Shown one piece after another: positions 13,163-14,996 of a DNA stretch of 14,996 nucleotides. The notes under the pieces are model-generated. The model saw nothing but the letters and a program-made list of their open reading frames with translations. It was not told where the DNA came from and did not search any database. Source of the stretch: JAHFUI01 sp041485905. Lineage in GTDB: Bacteria; Acidobacteriota; Vicinamibacteria; Vicinamibacterales; CAVVIG01. Where the stretch lies: the NCBI GenBank assembly GCA_041485905.1, contig JBGPKK010000110.1:1-14996 (forward strand), read 5' to 3'. The position numbers and the translations under genes were made by a program. The stretch's first letter is position 1. Each line of letters begins with the position of its first letter.

Positions 13163-13169
13163 GAGGTGA
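13163..13169 (+). promoter_or_regulatory. Ribosome binding site of the metallothionein gene
   Basis: GAGGTGA lies 7 bases before the ATG at 13177, an excellent Shine-Dalgarno match. It supports translation of this very short gene. Confidence 0.75.
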
Positions 13170-13176
13170 CTCGCAC

Positions 13177-13326
13177 ATGGCCGACGCAAACACATGCGCA
13201 CATCCCAGCTGCCAGTGTCCCGTTCCCAAGGACGGTCCTTACGGAAAGTACTGCAGCGAGCACTGTAAGGAATCGCGGCAGCAGACCGAGCTTCGCTGCG
13301 GCTGCCAACATCCGGCATGCCGATAG
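13177..13326 (+). CDS. Bacterial metallothionein (SmtA/BmtA-like), 49 residues
   Basis: A 49-codon gene encodes a Cys-rich protein with eight cysteines (7, 12, 14, 26, 30, 41, 43, 48) and three histidines (9, 29, 45). The pattern is CAHPSCQC, then GKYCSEHC, then CGCQHPAC. This matches the prokaryotic metallothionein layout: an N-terminal CxxxxCxC group, a central YCSxxC zinc-finger-like part and a C-terminal CxCxHxxxC group, as in cyanobacterial SmtA, which has nine Cys. Such proteins bind a Zn/Cd cluster in the cytoplasm for zinc buffering and metal tolerance. A strong GAGGTGA ribosome binding site lies 7 bases upstream. The zinc-ribbon gene 65 bases upstream is on the same strand. No typical SmtB/ArsR 12-2-12 operator is obvious. 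Its small size makes it easy to miss. Confidence 0.88.
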   Translation: MADANTCAHPSCQCPVPKDGPYGKYCSEHCKESRQQTELRCGCQHPACR

Positions 13327-13355
13327 AGACGCGCGCACCGTCCCATCGGCCTCGA

Positions 13356-14264
13356 TCATTGTTTAGCGCCCTTGAAGTTGTTGAGGTCGAGAAGCGGCAT
13401 TGAGCCACCCGTGACCTGCGGGAGAATCCCGTTCCATTTTTCGATGGTCTTGTTTTGAATCAGGATGGCACTGAGGGTCGACTGCAGCATTCGATTGGCC
13501 TCGGATTCGGCCTTGGCGCGAACCAGCACGGACTGTGCCTCGCCTTCGGCTTTCGCAACTGCCGCCTTCGCCAGCATTTCCTGTTTTTGGAGCTCATATT
13601 CGGCTTGTTGGGCTTGCTGCTGGGCAGCCATCTTCTGCTGCATCTGAGCCTCCAGCGTCTGGGGAAGGTGACTCGCGCCCAGGTTGACCTTGTCCAGCGC
13701 GAATCCCATCTTGTTGAGCTCGACCGAGAGGTTCTTCTGAATCACGCCCTGCAACTCGTCGCGTTTGGATGAAATCAGTTCTGAGAGCGACATCTGCCCC
13801 GCAGAATTTTGCGCCACCGTGATGATCGTGCGGCGAATGAACGTCGCCTCGATCTCTGAAATGTCCGAGCCCCTGAAAGACTTGAACACCTGCGCAGCCT
13901 TGTCCTCGGACGTGTTGTACGTCACAGAAATGTCCTGGGTGATGTGCTGACCTTCGCGAGTGGGAAGATCAATGCTGTCGTCTCCGATCGCGGAACCCTC
14001 GCTCGTCCGCCGGACCATGGTGTAGGTCCTGAGCGCGGTCGGATAACTCTGGACCTGCGTAATCCAGGGCATCCGCCACGCCATCCCCTGGGGAACCGAG
14101 CGGAGTGACCCTGTCCAGATATTGAAGATCACTCCGGTGTTTCCTGGCGCGATCACCGAGAACGAGCTGATCACACTCGCGAGGACAATCACCGCCAACA
14201 GGCCGGTGAGAACCTTACTGACGGTCTTGGCGAGATATTCCGGCGAATCAAAAACGGTGCTCAT
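13356..14264 (-). CDS. SPFH/band-7 (prohibitin/HflC-like) membrane protein
   Basis: This is a 302-residue protein. One N-terminal transmembrane helix (about 17-37) is followed by an SPFH domain (about 35-200) starting IAPGNTGVIFNIWTG, with a typical EATFIRRTIITVAQ segment near 139-152. An Ala/Gln/Glu/Lys-rich coiled coil follows (about 203-265), then a short C-terminal tail. This is the standard layout of stomatin/prohibitin/HflC proteins, which form large membrane-anchored rings organising lipid domains or regulating membrane proteases. Its ATG overlaps the stop of the upstream 65-residue gene in an ATGA arrangement, so the two are translationally coupled; an AAGGAAG also lies about 10 bases upstream. 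No NfeD gene, the common partner, is visible beside it. It ends 29 bases from the convergent metallothionein gene. Confidence 0.92.
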   Translation of the reverse strand: MSTVFDSPEYLAKTVSKVLTGLLAVIVLASVISSFSVIAPGNTGVIFNIWTGSLRSVPQGMAWRMPWITQVQSYPTALRTYTMVRRTSEGSAIGDDSIDLPTREGQHITQDISVTYNTSEDKAAQVFKSFRGSDISEIEATFIRRTIITVAQNSAGQMSLSELISSKRDELQGVIQKNLSVELNKMGFALDKVNLGASHLPQTLEAQMQQKMAAQQQAQQAEYELQKQEMLAKAAVAKAEGEAQSVLVRAKAESEANRMLQSTLSAILIQNKTIEKWNGILPQVTGGSMPLLDLNNFKGAKQ

Positions 14265-14458
14265 TTGTGATGATCTTCCTTCCGGTCTGATTCATAGGAT
14301 GTGAAATCAGTCACATCAATCGTCGGCCGGCGTAAACGCGGATGGCGTGCGAAGAATTTCCTGACCAAGTAGTGTTCAATCCCCCGTTGAAGGGGGCGGA
14401 GCAGAAAGTAGATCGCGGTTCCCCCTGCGATGAGGAGAAATATCTCGGCGAACGTCAT
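14261..14458 (-). CDS. Small single-helix membrane protein coupled to the SPFH gene
   Basis: This is a 65-residue protein. A hydrophobic helix (about 3-20, TFAEIFLLIAGGTAIYFLL) is followed by a strongly basic stretch (about 22-44, with RKFFARHPRLRR) and an acidic, polar tail ending EDHHK. Its stop overlaps the SPFH start by four bases (ATGA), which is strong evidence that it is translated with, and works alongside, the SPFH protein. The positive residues after the helix predict that the tail is cytoplasmic. I do not recognise a family. It could be a membrane anchor or adaptor of the SPFH ring (inference). No clear ribosome binding site is visible before its own ATG at 14458. Confidence 0.7.
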   Translation of the reverse strand: MTFAEIFLLIAGGTAIYFLLRPLQRGIEHYLVRKFFARHPRLRRPTIDVTDFTSYESDRKEDHHK

Positions 14459-14503
14459 GGAGTGAGATCAGTGTAACCCTGAACCGGAACAACCAGCATC
14501 GAT

Positions 14504-14996
14504 CTAGTGTGCCTCGGGCGCGGGGGAAGAGGAGAGGCGTCCGGCCCTACCCGGCACGATCGCGACGGCGACGCCGGCGAGGATCGTCGCGATGCCCGCG
14601 ACGGCCATCGGCGTTACGGTCTCGTGAAGGAACGCGCGGCCCAGGGCCAGGGCCACGATCGGGATGATGAGCGTGCTCAGGCTGACGATCGTCGCGTCCA
14701 TTTTCTTGATCAGGTAGTAATAGGCCCAGAACGCGATCACCGAGCCGAAGACGGACAGATAGACGAGCGCCAGGACGTTGCTTCGGCTCCAGACGATGGC
14801 CGACCAACTCGACCAACTCTCCAGGGCGGCGCTCATGGCGAGCAGGCACGCCGCGCCGATGCCCATCCCGAAGAAGTTCAGCACGAACGTGTCGCCGTGG
14901 CGGCCGTATTTCTTCATCGTCACGAGGTTGATCGCGGCGCACAGACTCGCGCCGAGCGCGGCCGGCATCCCGAGCGCCTGCTGGAGTCCCAGACGC
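14504..14996 (-). CDS. EamA/DMT family transporter, C-terminal half (partial)
   Basis: The frame stays open to the window edge, so the gene starts outside. About 163 residues are present, roughly half of a usual 300-residue DMT protein. They correspond to the second EamA domain, with several membrane helices: GASLCAAINLVTMKK, FFGMGIGAACLLAMSAAL, VLALVYLSVFGSVIAFWAYYYLIKK (a typical EamA segment), STLIIPIVALALGRAFLHE and VAGIATILAGVAVAIV. A short Ser/Pro-rich tail follows. DMT proteins export or import small metabolites such as amino acids and nucleosides across the inner membrane; the substrate is not readable. It lies 45 bases upstream of the 65-residue membrane protein on the same strand, but a functional link is not evident. 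Confidence 0.88.
   Translation of the reverse strand, partial: RLGLQQALGMPAALGASLCAAINLVTMKKYGRHGDTFVLNFFGMGIGAACLLAMSAALESWSSWSAIVWSRSNVLALVYLSVFGSVIAFWAYYYLIKKMDATIVSLSTLIIPIVALALGRAFLHETVTPMAVAGIATILAGVAVAIVPGRAGRLSSSPAPEAH

Noticed and set aside
12563..13408. A 281-codon minus-strand frame spanning the zinc-ribbon and metallothionein region
   Set aside because: Only the last 61 codons look like a protein (two membrane helices). The rest is antisense to two well-supported small genes.

Overview
The window is GC-rich bacterial chromosomal DNA with no sign of phage, transposon, CRISPR or RNA genes. Three things point to Acidobacteriota, most likely a Vicinamibacteria-type soil lineage. There is a very large TonB-dependent receptor with an N-terminal carboxypeptidase-regulatory-like domain. 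There is a DUF1592-type multidomain cytochrome next to a DUF1552 protein. There are secreted DUF6152-type proteins. The assignment rests on gene content and style; no phylogenetic marker is present.

Layout. Bases 79-1269 (+) encode a secreted DUF6152-type protein. It converges on a four-gene leftward block at 8204-1412: a DUF1592/1587/1595/1588/1585 c-type cytochrome-like protein, a Tat-exported DUF1552 protein, an exported ankyrin-repeat protein with a Gly/Ala/Arg-rich linker, and an ACMSD-type amidohydrolase. The first two are 17 bases apart. The later gaps are 90 and 98 bases and hold a heptamer repeat array and a perfect 11-bp inverted repeat. Divergent from this block is a 1026-residue TonB-dependent receptor (8475-11555, +), which ends in a strong intrinsic terminator. 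Converging on it is a smaller secreted protein (12478-11645, -) homologous to the C-terminal part of the first gene.

The right part is a set of small genes. These are a 61-residue two-helix membrane protein (-), a twin zinc-ribbon protein (+), a 49-residue bacterial metallothionein (13177-13326, +), a coupled pair of a 65-residue membrane protein and an SPFH/band-7 protein (14458-13356, -), and the C-terminal half of an EamA/DMT transporter running off the right edge (-).

How the genes may work together (inference). The receptor would import or bind an outer-membrane substrate. The DUF1592 cytochrome and its DUF1552 partner would act on it in the envelope, the ankyrin protein would serve as a periplasmic scaffold, and the amidohydrolase would process a carboxylated or aromatic product in the cytoplasm. 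No function is established for the DUF1592/DUF1552 pair, so this block is the best candidate here for an undescribed system. A second theme is metal handling: the metallothionein beside the zinc-ribbon gene, and a possible N-terminal-histidine copper site in the DUF6152 protein. A sequence-level oddity is that three separate intergenic regions each carry a short tandem array of 7-bp units with unrelated sequences.
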